Source: Gammaproteobacteria bacterium (GTDB lineage Bacteria; Pseudomonadota; Gammaproteobacteria; JAABTG01). From it: 64,000 bases of DNA. The position numbers were made by a program, and so were the translations under genes. How positions within the stretch are numbered: the stretch's first letter is position 1; every line of letters begins with the position of its first letter. The notes beneath the pieces are model-generated. The model saw only the letters and a list, made by a program, of their open reading frames with translations. It was not told the DNA's origin and made no database searches. Below are positions 1-9,567 of this stretch, piece after piece. The stretch is from the NCBI GenBank assembly GCA_034522055.1, contig JAXHLS010000006.1:641643-705642 (forward strand), given 5' to 3'.

Positions 1-471
1 ACCATCGTGGTATCCGCCCTTTACGTCACCGATGATCCCGCCTTCTCGAAGTCCTTCCTCACCTCGGCCATCACCGTCACCCTGTGCTGCCTGTGGCCCA
101 CCATCATCAATACCACGGTGGGCGTGGCGGCCGTGGACCAGGACCTCATCAACGTCAGCCGGGTGCTGCGCCTCAATGCCTTCACCAAGACCATGAAGGT
201 CATCCTGCCCTCGGCGGTGCCCATGATCTTCACCGGCCTGCGCCTGTCCCTCGGCATCGGCTGGATGGTGCTCATCGCGGCGGAGATGCTGGCCCAGAAT
301 CCGGGGCTGGGGAAGTTCGTGTGGGATGAATTCCAGAACGGCAGCTCCGACTCCCTGGCCCGCATCATGGTGGCGGTGCTGGTGATCGGCTTCATCGGTT
401 TTCTTCTGGACCGCGCCATGCTGGTGTTGCAGCGCGCCTTCAGTTGGGACAAGGACGCGGTCCTGCGCTAG
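1..471 (+). CDS. nrtB: Nitrate ABC transporter permease NrtB, 5' partial
   Basis: C-terminal part of an inner-membrane ABC permease for nitrate/nitrite uptake; the reading frame is open to the left edge, so the start lies outside the window. The visible 156 residues contain hydrophobic segments and the EAA-type cytoplasmic loop of the family (around the motif [12 protein letters not shown]), followed by a stretch with [13 protein letters not shown] and a C-terminal [16 protein letters not shown] that is typical of NrtB/CmpB proteins. The next gene, 68 bases downstream on the same strand, is its probable ATPase, and nitrite and nitrate reductase genes follow, so the assignment to nitrate rather than bicarbonate or taurine rests on both sequence style and context. 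Confidence 0.88.
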   Translation, partial: TIVVSALYVTDDPAFSKSFLTSAITVTLCCLWPTIINTTVGVAAVDQDLINVSRVLRLNAFTKTMKVILPSAVPMIFTGLRLSLGIGWMVLIAAEMLAQNPGLGKFVWDEFQNGSSDSLARIMVAVLVIGFIGFLLDRAMLVLQRAFSWDKDAVLR

Positions 472-539
472 GTCCGCCGGGGCGGGGCCATCGTCCACCA
501 AGCACCGCTCCGGAGCACCGGGGCACACAGGGATTAAAT

Positions 540-2729
540 ATGAACAGTTATCTCGACATCGATCACATCGGCATCACCTTCCCCTCGGACCAGGGACCCA
601 TCAGGGTGCTCGAAGACTTCGACCTGCGGGTGGCCGAGGGCGAGTTCGTCTCCCTCATCGGCCATTCGGGATGCGGCAAGTCCACCGTGCTCAATATCGT
701 GGCAGGCCTGCTCAAGGCCACGGAGGGCGGGGTGTTGCTGCAGAACCGGGAGGTGGACGAGCCCGGCCCCGACCGTGCCGTGGTGTTCCAGCACCATGCC
801 CTGATGCCCTGGCTCACGGTTTACGGCAACGTGCGCCTCGCCGTGGACCGAGTGTTCAGGCGCACCAAGACCCGCGCGGAGCGCCATCTCTGGACCCTCC
901 AGAACCTGGAGCTGGTACATATGGATCACGCCCTGGATCGCAAGCCGGGGGAGATCTCCGGGGGCATGAAGCAGCGCGTGGGGATCGCTCGCGCCCTGGC
1001 CATGGAGCCCAAGGTACTGCTGATGGACGAGCCCTTCGGGGCCCGGGATTCGTTGACCCGCAGCCACATGCAGGATTCCCTCATCGAGATCCAGGGTCGG
1101 CTGCAGAACACCATCATCATGATCACCCATGACGTGGACGAGGCGGTGTTGCTGTCCGATCGCATCGTCATGATGACCAATGGCCCGGCGGCCACCATCG
1201 GCGAGATCCTCGAGGTGGACCTGCCGAAGCCCCGCAGCCGCCTGGCCCTGGCCGAGAATCCCGTCTACAACCACTATCGCGCCGAGGTGGTGCGTTTTCT
1301 CCATCGCAACCATCAGGCCCCGGCGCGGTCCGGCGACGGTGCCAGCGTGGTGGACTTGTCGGCCTGGATCCGCTCCACCCAGGCGGCCGGTGTGCGGCGC
1401 CTGGAGCGGCCGGAGCTGCGGCTGGGTTTCGTTCCCCTGACGGACTGCGCGCCCCTGGTGGTGGCCAAGGAGAAGGGTTTCTTCCTGGAACAGGGCCTGA
1501 ACGTGGAATTGTCCCGGGAGAACTCCTGGGCCAACATCCGGGACAAGGTCGCGGTGGGTCTGCTGGACGGTGCCCAGATGCTGGCGGCCATGCCGCTGGC
1601 CAGCAACCTGGGTCTGGCGGGCTCGACACCCACGGTGGCCGCCATGAGCCTCGATCTCAACGGCAACGGCATCACCGTGTCCAGCTCGCTCTACAAGCGC
1701 ATGGCGGCCACCGGGGAGCCGGCCCTGGATACGCCCCTCGGCAGCGGGCGCGCCCTCAGGCGAGTCATCGACGCGCGCCGCGAGGCGGGCGAGGGGCCTC
1801 TCACCTTCGCCATGGTGTTTCCCTATTCCTCCCACAATTACCTGCTGCGTTACTGGCTCGCCGCCGCCGGCATCGATCCGGATCGTGATCTGGAAATCAT
1901 CGTGGTGCCGCCACCCCAGATGGTGAGTCACCTGGAAGCGGGCCTGATCTCCGGTTTTTCCGTGGGAGAACCCTGGAACACCATGGCGGTGTGCAACGGC
2001 CTCGGCCGCATCCTCGCCACCAGCCATGACATCTGGAACAACCATCCGGAGAAGGTGTTCGGTGTCTCCAGCGCCTGGGCCGCCGCCAACCCCAACACCC
2101 TGCGGGCTGTGGTCACGGCGCTGGCGCGGGCCTGCGCGTGGATCGACGAGACGGAGAACCGCCCCGAGGTCTGCCAGCTCCTGGCCAAGGGGCGGTACGT
2201 CAATGCGCCCCGCGAGGTCCTCGAGAATTCGCTCCTCGGCACCTTCCGCTTCGCCCACGACGAGGCCCCCGTGGCCCGTCCGGACTTCAACGTCTTCAGC
2301 CGCCATGCCGCCACCTTTCCCTGGCGTTCCCACGCGGTGTGGTTTCTCACTCAGATGGTGCGCTGGGGCCAGGTGGATCGGCCCGTGGATCTTCACCGGG
2401 TGGCGGCCATGGCCTACCGCCCCGAGTTCTACCGCCTGGCGGCACAGGATGGAGATATGTTGGTGCCGGAGGCGGACGTCAAGGACGAGGGCGTCCATGA
2501 CGGACCCTGGGCCATGGAGGTACCCGGCGGTGTCCTGGACATGGGCCCGGACCGGTTCTTCGACGGCATGAGCTTCCACCCGGGTGACCCCGTGGGTTAT
2601 CTGGAGGCGATGCCGATCAGACATCTGGCCATGGGCATGGCGGAACTGGCGGCCCTCAACCCGCCGCGGGACTTCGCCGCCCGGGCCATGGAGGCGCAAA
2701 CACGGGTCAAAGGGGGGGCAAGACAATGA
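540..2729 (+). CDS. nrtC: Nitrate ABC transporter ATPase fused to a nitrate-binding domain (NrtC type)
   Basis: Cytoplasmic ATPase of the nitrate importer with an extra substrate-sensing domain, 729 residues. Residues 1-260 form the ABC domain: Walker A GHSGCGKST (about 41-49), signature ISGGMKQR (about 139) and Walker B LLMDEPFG (about 160). The D-loop reads GARD instead of the usual GALD. From about residue 310 to the end the protein resembles the periplasmic nitrate-binding protein NrtA (motif LRLGFVPLTDCAPLVVAKEKG), the arrangement known for cyanobacterial NrtC, where this domain is thought to regulate transport. I chose the ATG at 540 because the frame upstream overlaps nrtB-side DNA without family similarity. 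Its stop overlaps the nirB start (ATGA), indicating one operon. No separate NrtD ATPase is visible. Confidence 0.88.
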   Translation: MNSYLDIDHIGITFPSDQGPIRVLEDFDLRVAEGEFVSLIGHSGCGKSTVLNIVAGLLKATEGGVLLQNREVDEPGPDRAVVFQHHALMPWLTVYGNVRLAVDRVFRRTKTRAERHLWTLQNLELVHMDHALDRKPGEISGGMKQRVGIARALAMEPKVLLMDEPFGARDSLTRSHMQDSLIEIQGRLQNTIIMITHDVDEAVLLSDRIVMMTNGPAATIGEILEVDLPKPRSRLALAENPVYNHYRAEVVRFLHRNHQAPARSGDGASVVDLSAWIRSTQAAGVRRLERPELRLGFVPLTDCAPLVVAKEKGFFLEQGLNVELSRENSWANIRDKVAVGLLDGAQMLAAMPLASNLGLAGSTPTVAAMSLDLNGNGITVSSSLYKRMAATGEPALDTPLGSGRALRRVIDARREAGEGPLTFAMVFPYSSHNYLLRYWLAAAGIDPDRDLEIIVVPPPQMVSHLEAGLISGFSVGEPWNTMAVCNGLGRILATSHDIWNNHPEKVFGVSSAWAAANPNTLRAVVTALARACAWIDETENRPEVCQLLAKGRYVNAPREVLENSLLGTFRFAHDEAPVARPDFNVFSRHAATFPWRSHAVWFLTQMVRWGQVDRPVDLHRVAAMAYRPEFYRLAAQDGDMLVPEADVKDEGVHDGPWAMEVPGGVLDMGPDRFFDGMSFHPGDPVGYLEAMPIRHLAMGMAELAALNPPRDFAARAMEAQTRVKGGARQ

Positions 2730-5332
2730 CGAGGCAGAAGCTGGTGGTGGTGGGTAATGGCATGGCGGGGATCCGTACCCTGGAGGAGATGTTGAAGCTG
2801 GCCCCGGCGATGTATGACATCACCGTCATCGGTGCCGAGCCCCATCCCAACTACAATCGCATCCTGCTCTCGCCGGTGCTGTCGGGAGACAAAGGGCTGG
2901 AAGATATCGTCCTCAACGGCCGCGAGTGGTACGAGGACCATGGCATCCGGCTCCTGACCGGCGATCCCGTGGTGGCCATCGATCGGGGGTCGCGCTACGT
3001 CGTTACCGCATCGGGGCACCGGGAACCCTATGATCGACTGTTGCTGGCCACCGGCTCCAAACCCTTCATGGTGCCCGTGCCGGGGGTCGAGCTGCCCGGG
3101 GTCATGGGTTTTCGCGATATCGCGGACGTGGCGGCCATGCTGGCCGCCGCCCGCAGCGGCGGCCGCGCCGTCGTCATCGGCGGCGGCCTGCTTGGCCTGG
3201 AGGCGGAGGCCGACCTGGTGGTGATGGCGGTGGGGATCCGTCCCAGCATCGAACTCGCCCGGGAGGCGGGCCTGTACTGCGACCGGGGCATCGTGGTCCA
3301 TGACACCCTGCAGACCTTCGATCCGCGCATCTATGCCGTCGGGGAGTGCGTCCAGCATCGCGGCACCTGTTATGGCCTCGTGGCCCCCCTGTTCGAGCAG
3401 GCGCGGGTGTGCGCCAGTCACCTGGCCCGTCTCGGCCACCAGCGTTACGAGGGCTCCGTCACCTCCACCAAGCTCAAGGTGACGGGCATCGATCTGTTCT
3501 CCGCCGGTGAGTTCAACGAGGAGGAGGGAGACGAGACCCTGGTGCTCCAGGACCCGGCCCAGGGCGTTTACAAGAAGCTCGTGCTGCGGGACAACCAGGT
3601 CAAGGGCGCGGTGCTGTTCGGCGACACCCTGGACGGCAGCTGGTATTTCCAGTTACTGCGGGAGGGCACCGATGTCTCCGGTTTCCGCGGCACCCTGCTG
3701 TTCGGCCGCCACGACCTCGGCGATGCGGGCCACGGCGACGAGACACGGGTGGCGGCGCTGCCGGATGACGCAGAGATATGCGGCTGCAACGGCGTATGCA
3801 AGGGGGCGATCACCACCGCCATCGCCGCCAAGGGCCTGTTCACCGTGGACGACGTGCGCGCCCATACCAAGGCCTCCAGCTCCTGTGGCTCTTGCACCGG
3901 CCTGGTGGAGGCCCTGCTGGCCGCCACCGTGGGCCAGGGCTACGATCCGGCCCCCAGCCGCAAGCCCCTGTGCAAGTGCACCGAGCACAGCCACGACGAC
4001 GTGATCCGTACCATCCGCGAGCACGGGCTGAAGACCATGCCGGCGGTGTTTGACTTCATGGAGTGGCAGACCCCCGACGGCTGCCACGTGTGCCGGCCGG
4101 CCCTCAACTACTATCTGCTGGCCGCCTGGCCGGGCGAGTACGTGGACGACGCCCAGTCGCGCTTCATCAACGAGCGGGCCCACGGCAACATCCAGAAGGA
4201 CGGCAGCTATTCCGTGGTGCCCCGCTTCTTCGGCGGCCTCGTCAGGCCCGACGAGCTGCGGGCCATCGCCGATGTGGCGGAGAAGTTCAAGGCCCGGGAG
4301 GTGAAGGTCACGGGCGGCCAGCGCATCGACCTCTTCGGCATCGCCAAGGAGGACCTGCCCGCGGTATGGGCGGACCTGGGCCAGGCGGGCCTGGTCTCCG
4401 GCCATGCCTATGGCAAGGCCCTGCGCACCTGCAAGACCTGCGTCGGTTCCGAGTGGTGCCGCTTCGGCACCCAGGACTCCACTGCCCTGGGGGTGAGGCT
4501 GGAGGAGATGACGTGGGGTTCGTGGATGCCCCACAAGTTCAAGATGGCCGTCTCCGGCTGTCCGCGCAACTGCGCCGAGGCCACCATCAAGGACTTCGCC
4601 GTGGTGTGCGTGGAGTCGGGTTACGAGCTACACATCGGTGGCAACGGCGGCATCAAGGTGCGCACCACGGACATCCTGTGCAAGGTGGACAGCGAGGAAA
4701 AGGTGCTGGAGTACTGTGCCGCCTTCATCCAGCTCTACCGCGAGGAGGCCCATTATCTGGAGCGCACGGCGCCGTGGGTGGAGCGGGTGGGGCTCGCCTA
4801 TGTGAAGCAGCGGGTCCTGGAGGACACGGCGGGACGCTCGGCCCTGGTGGAGCGTTTCACCCTCAGCCAGCGCCATGCCCAGGTGGACCCCTGGGCGGAG
4901 CGGGTCCGCGGCGCCGCGGCCGGCGAGTTCACCCCCTGCGCATCGCCAACTGATGGCCGTAGCGCCATGGGCCGCGCGGCCATCAACCCGGAGTTTAAAA
5001 CCATGAACGACTGGATCGTCATCGCCCGGCTGGAGGATATCCCACGCCTGGGGTCCCGCACCGTGGTCACCGACACCCTGGCCATCGCCCTGTTCCGCAC
5101 CCGCGACGACCGGGTCTTCGCCCTGCGGGACAGCTGTCCCCATCGCGGCGGCCCCCTGTCCCAGGGCATCGTCCACGGCACCACCGTCACCTGTCCGCTG
5201 CACAACTGGCAGATCGACCTCGCCAGCGGCCAGGTGCTGGGGCCGGACGAGGGCTGCGTCCACGCCTACGGAGTGAAGGTGGAAGAGGGGCTGGTGCACC
5301 TCAGCCTGACGGCCGGCCGGACGGCCGCCTGA
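2726..5332 (+). CDS. nirB: Assimilatory nitrite reductase NirB-NirD fusion with an internal NAD-domain deletion
   Basis: NAD(P)H-dependent siroheme nitrite reductase reducing nitrite to ammonium in the cytoplasm, 868 residues. Visible parts: N-terminal FAD motif VVVGNGMAG; BFD-like [2Fe-2S] motif CGCNGVCKG (about 352); siroheme/[4Fe-4S] cysteines CKTCVGSEWC (about 568) and SGCPRNCAEA (about 611); and from Met760 (base 5003) a NirD-like Rieske domain with CPHRGG and CPLHNW. NirB and NirD are usually separate; here they are one frame. Oddity: GGGLLGLEA, which opens the NAD-binding domain, runs directly into EADLVVMAVGIRP near base 3200. From the family pattern roughly 85-90 residues of that domain are missing, in frame. 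The enzyme as written probably cannot bind NADH normally. Deletion versus assembly collapse cannot be told here. Confidence 0.85.
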   Translation: MTRQKLVVVGNGMAGIRTLEEMLKLAPAMYDITVIGAEPHPNYNRILLSPVLSGDKGLEDIVLNGREWYEDHGIRLLTGDPVVAIDRGSRYVVTASGHREPYDRLLLATGSKPFMVPVPGVELPGVMGFRDIADVAAMLAAARSGGRAVVIGGGLLGLEAEADLVVMAVGIRPSIELAREAGLYCDRGIVVHDTLQTFDPRIYAVGECVQHRGTCYGLVAPLFEQARVCASHLARLGHQRYEGSVTSTKLKVTGIDLFSAGEFNEEEGDETLVLQDPAQGVYKKLVLRDNQVKGAVLFGDTLDGSWYFQLLREGTDVSGFRGTLLFGRHDLGDAGHGDETRVAALPDDAEICGCNGVCKGAITTAIAAKGLFTVDDVRAHTKASSSCGSCTGLVEALLAATVGQGYDPAPSRKPLCKCTEHSHDDVIRTIREHGLKTMPAVFDFMEWQTPDGCHVCRPALNYYLLAAWPGEYVDDAQSRFINERAHGNIQKDGSYSVVPRFFGGLVRPDELRAIADVAEKFKAREVKVTGGQRIDLFGIAKEDLPAVWADLGQAGLVSGHAYGKALRTCKTCVGSEWCRFGTQDSTALGVRLEEMTWGSWMPHKFKMAVSGCPRNCAEATIKDFAVVCVESGYELHIGGNGGIKVRTTDILCKVDSEEKVLEYCAAFIQLYREEAHYLERTAPWVERVGLAYVKQRVLEDTAGRSALVERFTLSQRHAQVDPWAERVRGAAAGEFTPCASPTDGRSAMGRAAINPEFKTMNDWIVIARLEDIPRLGSRTVVTDTLAIALFRTRDDRVFALRDSCPHRGGPLSQGIVHGTTVTCPLHNWQIDLASGQVLGPDEGCVHAYGVKVEEGLVHLSLTAGRTAA

Positions 5333-5345
5333 CGGCCCACGGCCC

Positions 5346-7506
5346 ATGGCCAACGTACGCACCACCTGCCCGTACTGCGGCGTCGGCTGTGGCCTGCTGG
5401 TGTCCCGCGATGGCACGGCGGGCTGGCAGGTCAGGGGCGACCCGGACCATCCCTCCAATCGCGGCCGGCTGTGCTCCAAAGGAGCGGCCCTCGCCCAGAC
5501 CGTGGGGGACGACGGGCGCCTGAATACGCCGCAGGTGGCGGGCGTCCCGGTGTCCTGGGAACGCGCCCTCGATACCGTGGCGGATGGTTTCCGGCGCGTC
5601 ATTGATACCCATGGCCCCGATGCCGTGGCCTTCTACGTCTCGGGGCAGTTGCTCACCGAGGACTACTACGTCGCCAACAAGCTCATGAAGGGCTTCATGG
5701 GCTCCGCCAACATCGACACCAACTCGCGGCTGTGCATGGCCTCCTCGGTGGCCGGCCACCGCCGGGCCTTCGGCAGCGACACCGTGCCCGGCTGTTACGA
5801 GGACTTCGAGCAGGCGGAACTCATCGTGCTGGTGGGCTCCAACACCGCGTGGTGCCATCCGGTGCTCTACCGGCGCATCGTGGCCGCGAAGCAGGACAAT
5901 CCCGACCTGCGGGTGGTGGTGGTGGACCCCCGGACCACCGCCACCTGCGAGGCCGCCGATCTGCACCTGGCCCTGCGGTCCGGTACGGACGGCATCCTGT
6001 TCAGTGGCCTCCTTGCCTGGCTGCATGGCGCAGGGTGCATGGACGGTGCCTTCGTGGAGAACCATACTGAAGGGCTGGACCAGGCCCTGCAGCAGGCCCG
6101 CTGGTATGCCCCCTCCATCACCGCCGTGGCGACTCACTGCGGTCTCGACGAGGCCGATGTGGAGCGCCTCACGCACCATTTCCCGCCAGCGCCCCTTCCT
6201 GGAACACAAGGGTGCCGGCCGGCCCGATTGGTGGATCCTGTGCCAGGTGGCCGGGCGGCTGGGTTACGAGGGCTTCGATTACGGCCATCCGCGGGAGATC
6301 TTCGCCGAGCACGCCCGCCTGTCGGGCCTCAACAACGAGGGTACCCGGGGCTTCGATATCTCCGGCCTGGCCGCCCTGGAAGAACACCAATACGACGGCC
6401 TCGAGCCCGTGCAATGGTCGGTGCCGGCGGGGCGTCGCGACGGCACCCGCCGCGTGTTCGGCGACGGCCGCTTTCATACTCCCAGCGGGCGTGCCTGCTT
6501 CGTCGCCGTGACGCCCCGCCCGCCGGGGCACGGGGTGAGCGCGGCCTATCCCCTGGTACTCAACACCGGGCGCCTGCGGGACCAATGGCACACCATGACC
6601 CGCACCGGCATGGCGCCCCGCCTGTGGGCTCACCACCCCGAACCCTTCCTCGCCATCCATCCCGACGATGCCGCGGCCCGGGGAGTGGAGGAGGGCGGCC
6701 TGGTGCGGGTGGCGAGCGCCTGGGGCGAGGCGGTGGTGCGCTGCCGCCCGACCCGGGAGCAGCGCCCAGGCGAGGTCTTCATGCCCATGCACTGGAACCG
6801 GCAGTTCGCCAGTGCCGCCGGCGCCGGGGCGCTGGTGAATCCGGTCACGGATCCCGTGTCGGGCCAGCCGGAGTTCAAGCATACGCCCGTCGCCGTGGCC
6901 CCCTACCGGCCGGCGTGGCATGGATTCCTCTTGACCCGGGAGGCCGTCGCGGCACCCGCGGGCGCCAGTTACTGGAGCCGGGCACGGCGGGAAGGTCTGT
7001 GGCATTACGAGCTGGCGGGGGATGACCATGGGGACGACTGGTCTGAGGTGGCACGCTGCCTGGACCGCGGCCGGGAGGGGCAGTGGGCGGAGCTGATGGA
7101 CCGCGCGGGGGGCCACTACCGGGGAGTCAGCGTCGTCGCCGACCGCCTCCAGATGTGTCTCTTCATCGGCCCCGATCACCGCCTGCCGGCCCGCGACTGG
7201 CTGGTGGGCCTGTTCACCCGCGATACCCTCGGCGCCCGGGAGCGCATGGACCTGCTGGCCGGGGTGCCCCGCGATGCCGCGGCCGATGCCGGCGCCGTCG
7301 TCTGCGCCTGTTTCGGAGTGGGCGCCCGCACCCTGGAGAAGGCCATCCGGCAAGACGGCATGACCACCCCCGAGGCCATCGGTCACGCCCTGGGTGCCGG
7401 CACCAACTGCGGTTCCTGCCTGGCGGAGATCGGCGCGCTAATCGCCCGCCACCACGGCCACGCCGGCGTGGGCGACCAGGCGCAGGTAGTCGATGAAATG
7501 ATCTGA
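5346..7506 (+). pseudogene. nasA: Assimilatory nitrate reductase NasA, internal deletion and frameshift
   Basis: Molybdopterin nitrate reductase catalytic subunit (nitrate to nitrite, cytoplasmic). The first frame (5346 to about 6175) starts at MANVRTTCPYCGVGCG, the [4Fe-4S] binding motif, and continues through the conserved SSVAGHRRAFG region. The second frame (about 6178-7506) resumes at SRQRPFLE and ends with a BFD-type [2Fe-2S] domain (CACFGVG ... NCGSC), as in bacterial NasA with a C-terminal electron-entry domain. At the join, sequence expected near residue 275 meets sequence expected near residue 450 in intact relatives. About 170-180 residues are therefore missing and the frame changes, leaving about 720 codons rather than roughly 900. 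As written the gene is broken. It lies 13 bases after nirBD in the same operon. Confidence 0.85.
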
Positions 7507-8017
7507 TGACTATGCCAGTGTACGCGTCATGCCGGGCTTGCCCCGGCATCCAGGGACCAGCGCCACCGGGGCCCGATTCCGCGCATCGACCTCCTTACCG
7601 TCGTGCCGGGCTTGCCCCGGCATCCAGGGAAGGCGGTACCACGGCCAGCCCCACCCGCGAGCCCCGCCGTGCCATCAGCCCGGAATCACACACTGCATTC
7701 ACTATATGCCCCCCGTAAACGTTCGGACCACTACGCCCCCAGGCAGCACCACTTGCAAATCCCGACCCAATGCGCAGGCCATTTGCACCGCCCCCCTGGG
7801 GCGCTATTTTTAACCGACATTGCCCTGGGAAGACCCACCATGCAGGCATCCGCCCCCACCGTTTCAATGACCTGCTGCTTTGCCACAATGACGTCAAGAC
7901 CACGCTGATCCCTACCCATGTCCTCAACCGAAAGCCGGTTAGTTAGCTTGAATGAGGTAAACATGGATGAATTAACAAAGCTTGTTAGCATCTATTCAGG
8001 CGGGGCATGGTTCGGGG
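7507..8017. other. Intergenic repeat-bearing region between nasA and the phenol hydroxylase remnant
   Basis: No convincing gene. It holds two copies of a short palindromic motif (ATGCCGGGCTTGCCCCGGCAT core) at about 7527-7556 and 7600-7630, and the left copy of a long diverged direct repeat described separately. Small open frames here follow the repeat in several frames and have no family similarity. Confidence 0.7.
7600..7890 (+). repeat. Left copy of a ~290 bp diverged direct repeat
   Basis: Begins with the GTCRTGCCGGGCTTG motif, continues through ACCACGGCCAGCC and CGCCGTGCC, and ends with GGCCATTTGCACCG, then CGCTATTTT, GGGAAGACC and ATGCAGGCAT. The same ordered blocks occur at about 9860-10145 in the same orientation with many substitutions. 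The two copies bracket the phenol hydroxylase remnant. Function unknown; could be a non-autonomous element or a duplicated leader region. Confidence 0.65.
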
Positions 8018-8371
8018 TCAGGCCGTCAGGGTGGGAGTCTCGGGGGTGCGAAAGCGCAGCATGGACTTATGGCCGGCGCCCAGGGCGGCGAGGCTCTCGT
8101 GGTTGAGGGGCGCGATGTCCTTGCCATCAAGGTTCCAGCTTACGCGCTGCCAGTCCACCCGGGGCCAGTGGGGATGGCCGGCGTAGGCAGGGGACAGAGC
8201 GTCGTCCCGGAACTCGCCGAAGGGGGTGTTCGGTGACACCTGGAGGGTGCCCGGGGCGCCGTAGAGCAAGTCGCCGTCCCACAACACGTAGAGCAGTATA
8301 TTGCCATTGAAGTTGACCACGGCATCCACCACCTCGCCGTGGTGGCCGTCGTAGATTGCCTTGACGGTCAT
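8018..8371 (-). CDS. dmpO: Phenol hydroxylase component DmpO/P4-like
   Basis: Small gamma-type subunit of multicomponent phenol hydroxylase (the P4 component of the diiron oxygenase). The 117-residue product starts MTVKAIYDG and carries family features LLYVLWDGDLLYGAP, then WQRVSWNLDGK, and a C-terminal GHKSMLRFRTP that is characteristic of DmpO. I use the internal Met at 8371 because DmpO proteins begin MTVKAI; the longer frame to 8407 adds 12 unrelated residues. It follows the dmpN remnant by about 50 bases on the same strand. It appears intact but is probably non-functional, because its partner subunits L and N are truncated and M, K and the reductase P are absent from the window. Confidence 0.8.
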   Translation of the reverse strand: MTVKAIYDGHHGEVVDAVVNFNGNILLYVLWDGDLLYGAPGTLQVSPNTPFGEFRDDALSPAYAGHPHWPRVDWQRVSWNLDGKDIAPLNHESLAALGAGHKSMLRFRTPETPTLTA

Positions 8372-8421
8372 CTTGCGTCCCCTCCCATCATCGGTCGAGC
8401 TTTGCATGTCCTGGGTGTCAT

Positions 8422-9210
8422 TCAGGCCGCCTCTCCATCCTTCTTACCGCCCCCCGTCCATTCGTTCCAGTGGCGCTGGTCCTCGGAGCCCTCGTAATCC
8501 ATGCCGTCCCGCTGGCCGTCGATGTGGTACCAGGCCAGCACCTCGTCGATGGTGGTGCCGCCACAGTGGCCCATGTTGACCTGGTGGGTGGGCATCCAGG
8601 CCTGGACGTATTTCTCGGGCTCGTGGTCGAAAATGTCCTTGCAGCCATCGGAGCAGAAGGTGTAGCGCTCGTCGCGGTAGAGGCTGGTGCGCACGCAGAT
8701 GGTGGTGGGATCACCGGGCTCGGTGAAGATGGTGAAGATCATGGGCACCTGGCAGATCTGGCACAGGGTGAACAGCACCGGGTTGATGAAGCGCTTGCCC
8801 TGCTCGAAGCACATCTCCCAGGCCTCGGTCCAGGACATCACCCGCTTGGGTAGCATGTAATCCATCATGGCCGCCACCAGGGTCAGGACCCGGTAGCCGC
8901 GCCAGAACCACTTGTCGATCCAGCCCTGGATGATGGGCACGTTGTCCGGGTGCTGCTCCAGCAGGAACTTGATGACCTCGAGGCCCAGGGTCATGTGGCG
9001 GGCCTCGTCCGACTGGGCGGAGAAGCCGAAAGTGACGGTGGCCATGTCGCCGTTGTAGGCGGCGCGCGACATGAAGGGCATGAGAATGAGGTTGGTGAGG
9101 ACGTATTCGAAGGAGAAGCAGATGGCCACCACGTACTCGAAGGGCCCGGCGCTGAGGACGTCCTGGAAGAAGGATTTGGGCACCGACAGGTACCAGATGC
9201 GCTCGTTGCT
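8422..9210 (-). pseudogene. dmpN: Phenol hydroxylase large subunit DmpN, N-terminal half and an internal block missing
   Basis: Remnant of the diiron-bearing alpha subunit (about 510 residues in the family; about 262 here). It begins in the middle of the protein at IWYLSVPKSFFQD, includes FGFSAQSDEARHMTLG (a helix with diiron-ligand Glu and His), and ends with the conserved zinc-binding-like tail (LCQICQVPMIF ... FCSDGC). Two blocks are absent. The N-terminal half, including the first Glu/ExxH ligands, is gone, and at FEQ|GKRF (about base 8797) roughly 80-85 residues expected between the two motifs are gone. Upstream it is joined to the tail of the dmpL remnant; dmpM is deleted. Methane monooxygenase was considered, but the motifs match the phenol hydroxylase branch. 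Confidence 0.8.
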
Positions 9211-9567
9211 GAAGGCGGCGCCGGCGGCCGCCATCATGGCCGGAGCATGGTCGGCGAAGGCGGCTGCGGTCAAGGGGCGAGGGCGTCGTGGCAGCGAGGA
9301 TGCCAGTGGTCGAGCCAGCTACCGATGAGGGTCGCATTATCGGGGGACTCCGCCACGGGGCCCTCTTCATGACCGCACCGGTCCAGCGGCCGTGCTCCTG
9401 GGCCCATTGCCGCATGAAGGCGGTGAGCAGGGTGAGAACCGGACCGCTGGCGGGGGCCAGGCGGTGGTCGAACTCGCGGTAGACCAGGGGATACATGAGG
9501 CCGTCCAGCACCACGTCCTGGGCCACGAACAGCTCGAACCAGTCCTTCACCACTCTGGCGGACCGCG
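9211..9567 (-). pseudogene. dmpL: Phenol hydroxylase beta subunit DmpL, C-terminal remnant with two frame breaks
   Basis: C-terminal fragment of the non-catalytic beta subunit. Recognisable pieces lie in three frames: ARVVKDWFELFVAQ to WTGAVMK, then VAESPDNATLIGSWLDHW to HDALAP, then LTAAAFADHAP. Each frame change falls on a four-base G run of the plus strand (9356-9359 and 9274-9277), and adding one base to each run restores a continuous protein. These are therefore short homopolymer errors or recent indels rather than old decay. The N-terminal two thirds of the gene are missing; at about 9560 the fragment abuts a divergently oriented dmpR-like remnant. The 3' end runs into dmpN sequence without dmpM. 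Confidence 0.72.

Noticed and set aside
534..2726. Minus-strand open frame opposite nrtC
   Set aside because: Antisense shadow; the plus strand has Walker and signature motifs.
7506..7927. Small proteins encoded between nasA and dmpO
   Set aside because: All frames cross the repeat sequences and lack family similarity or ribosome sites.
8018..9567. Soluble methane monooxygenase genes
   Set aside because: Motifs and gene order (L-N-O, divergent dmpR-like regulator) match phenol hydroxylase, not mmoXYBZDC.
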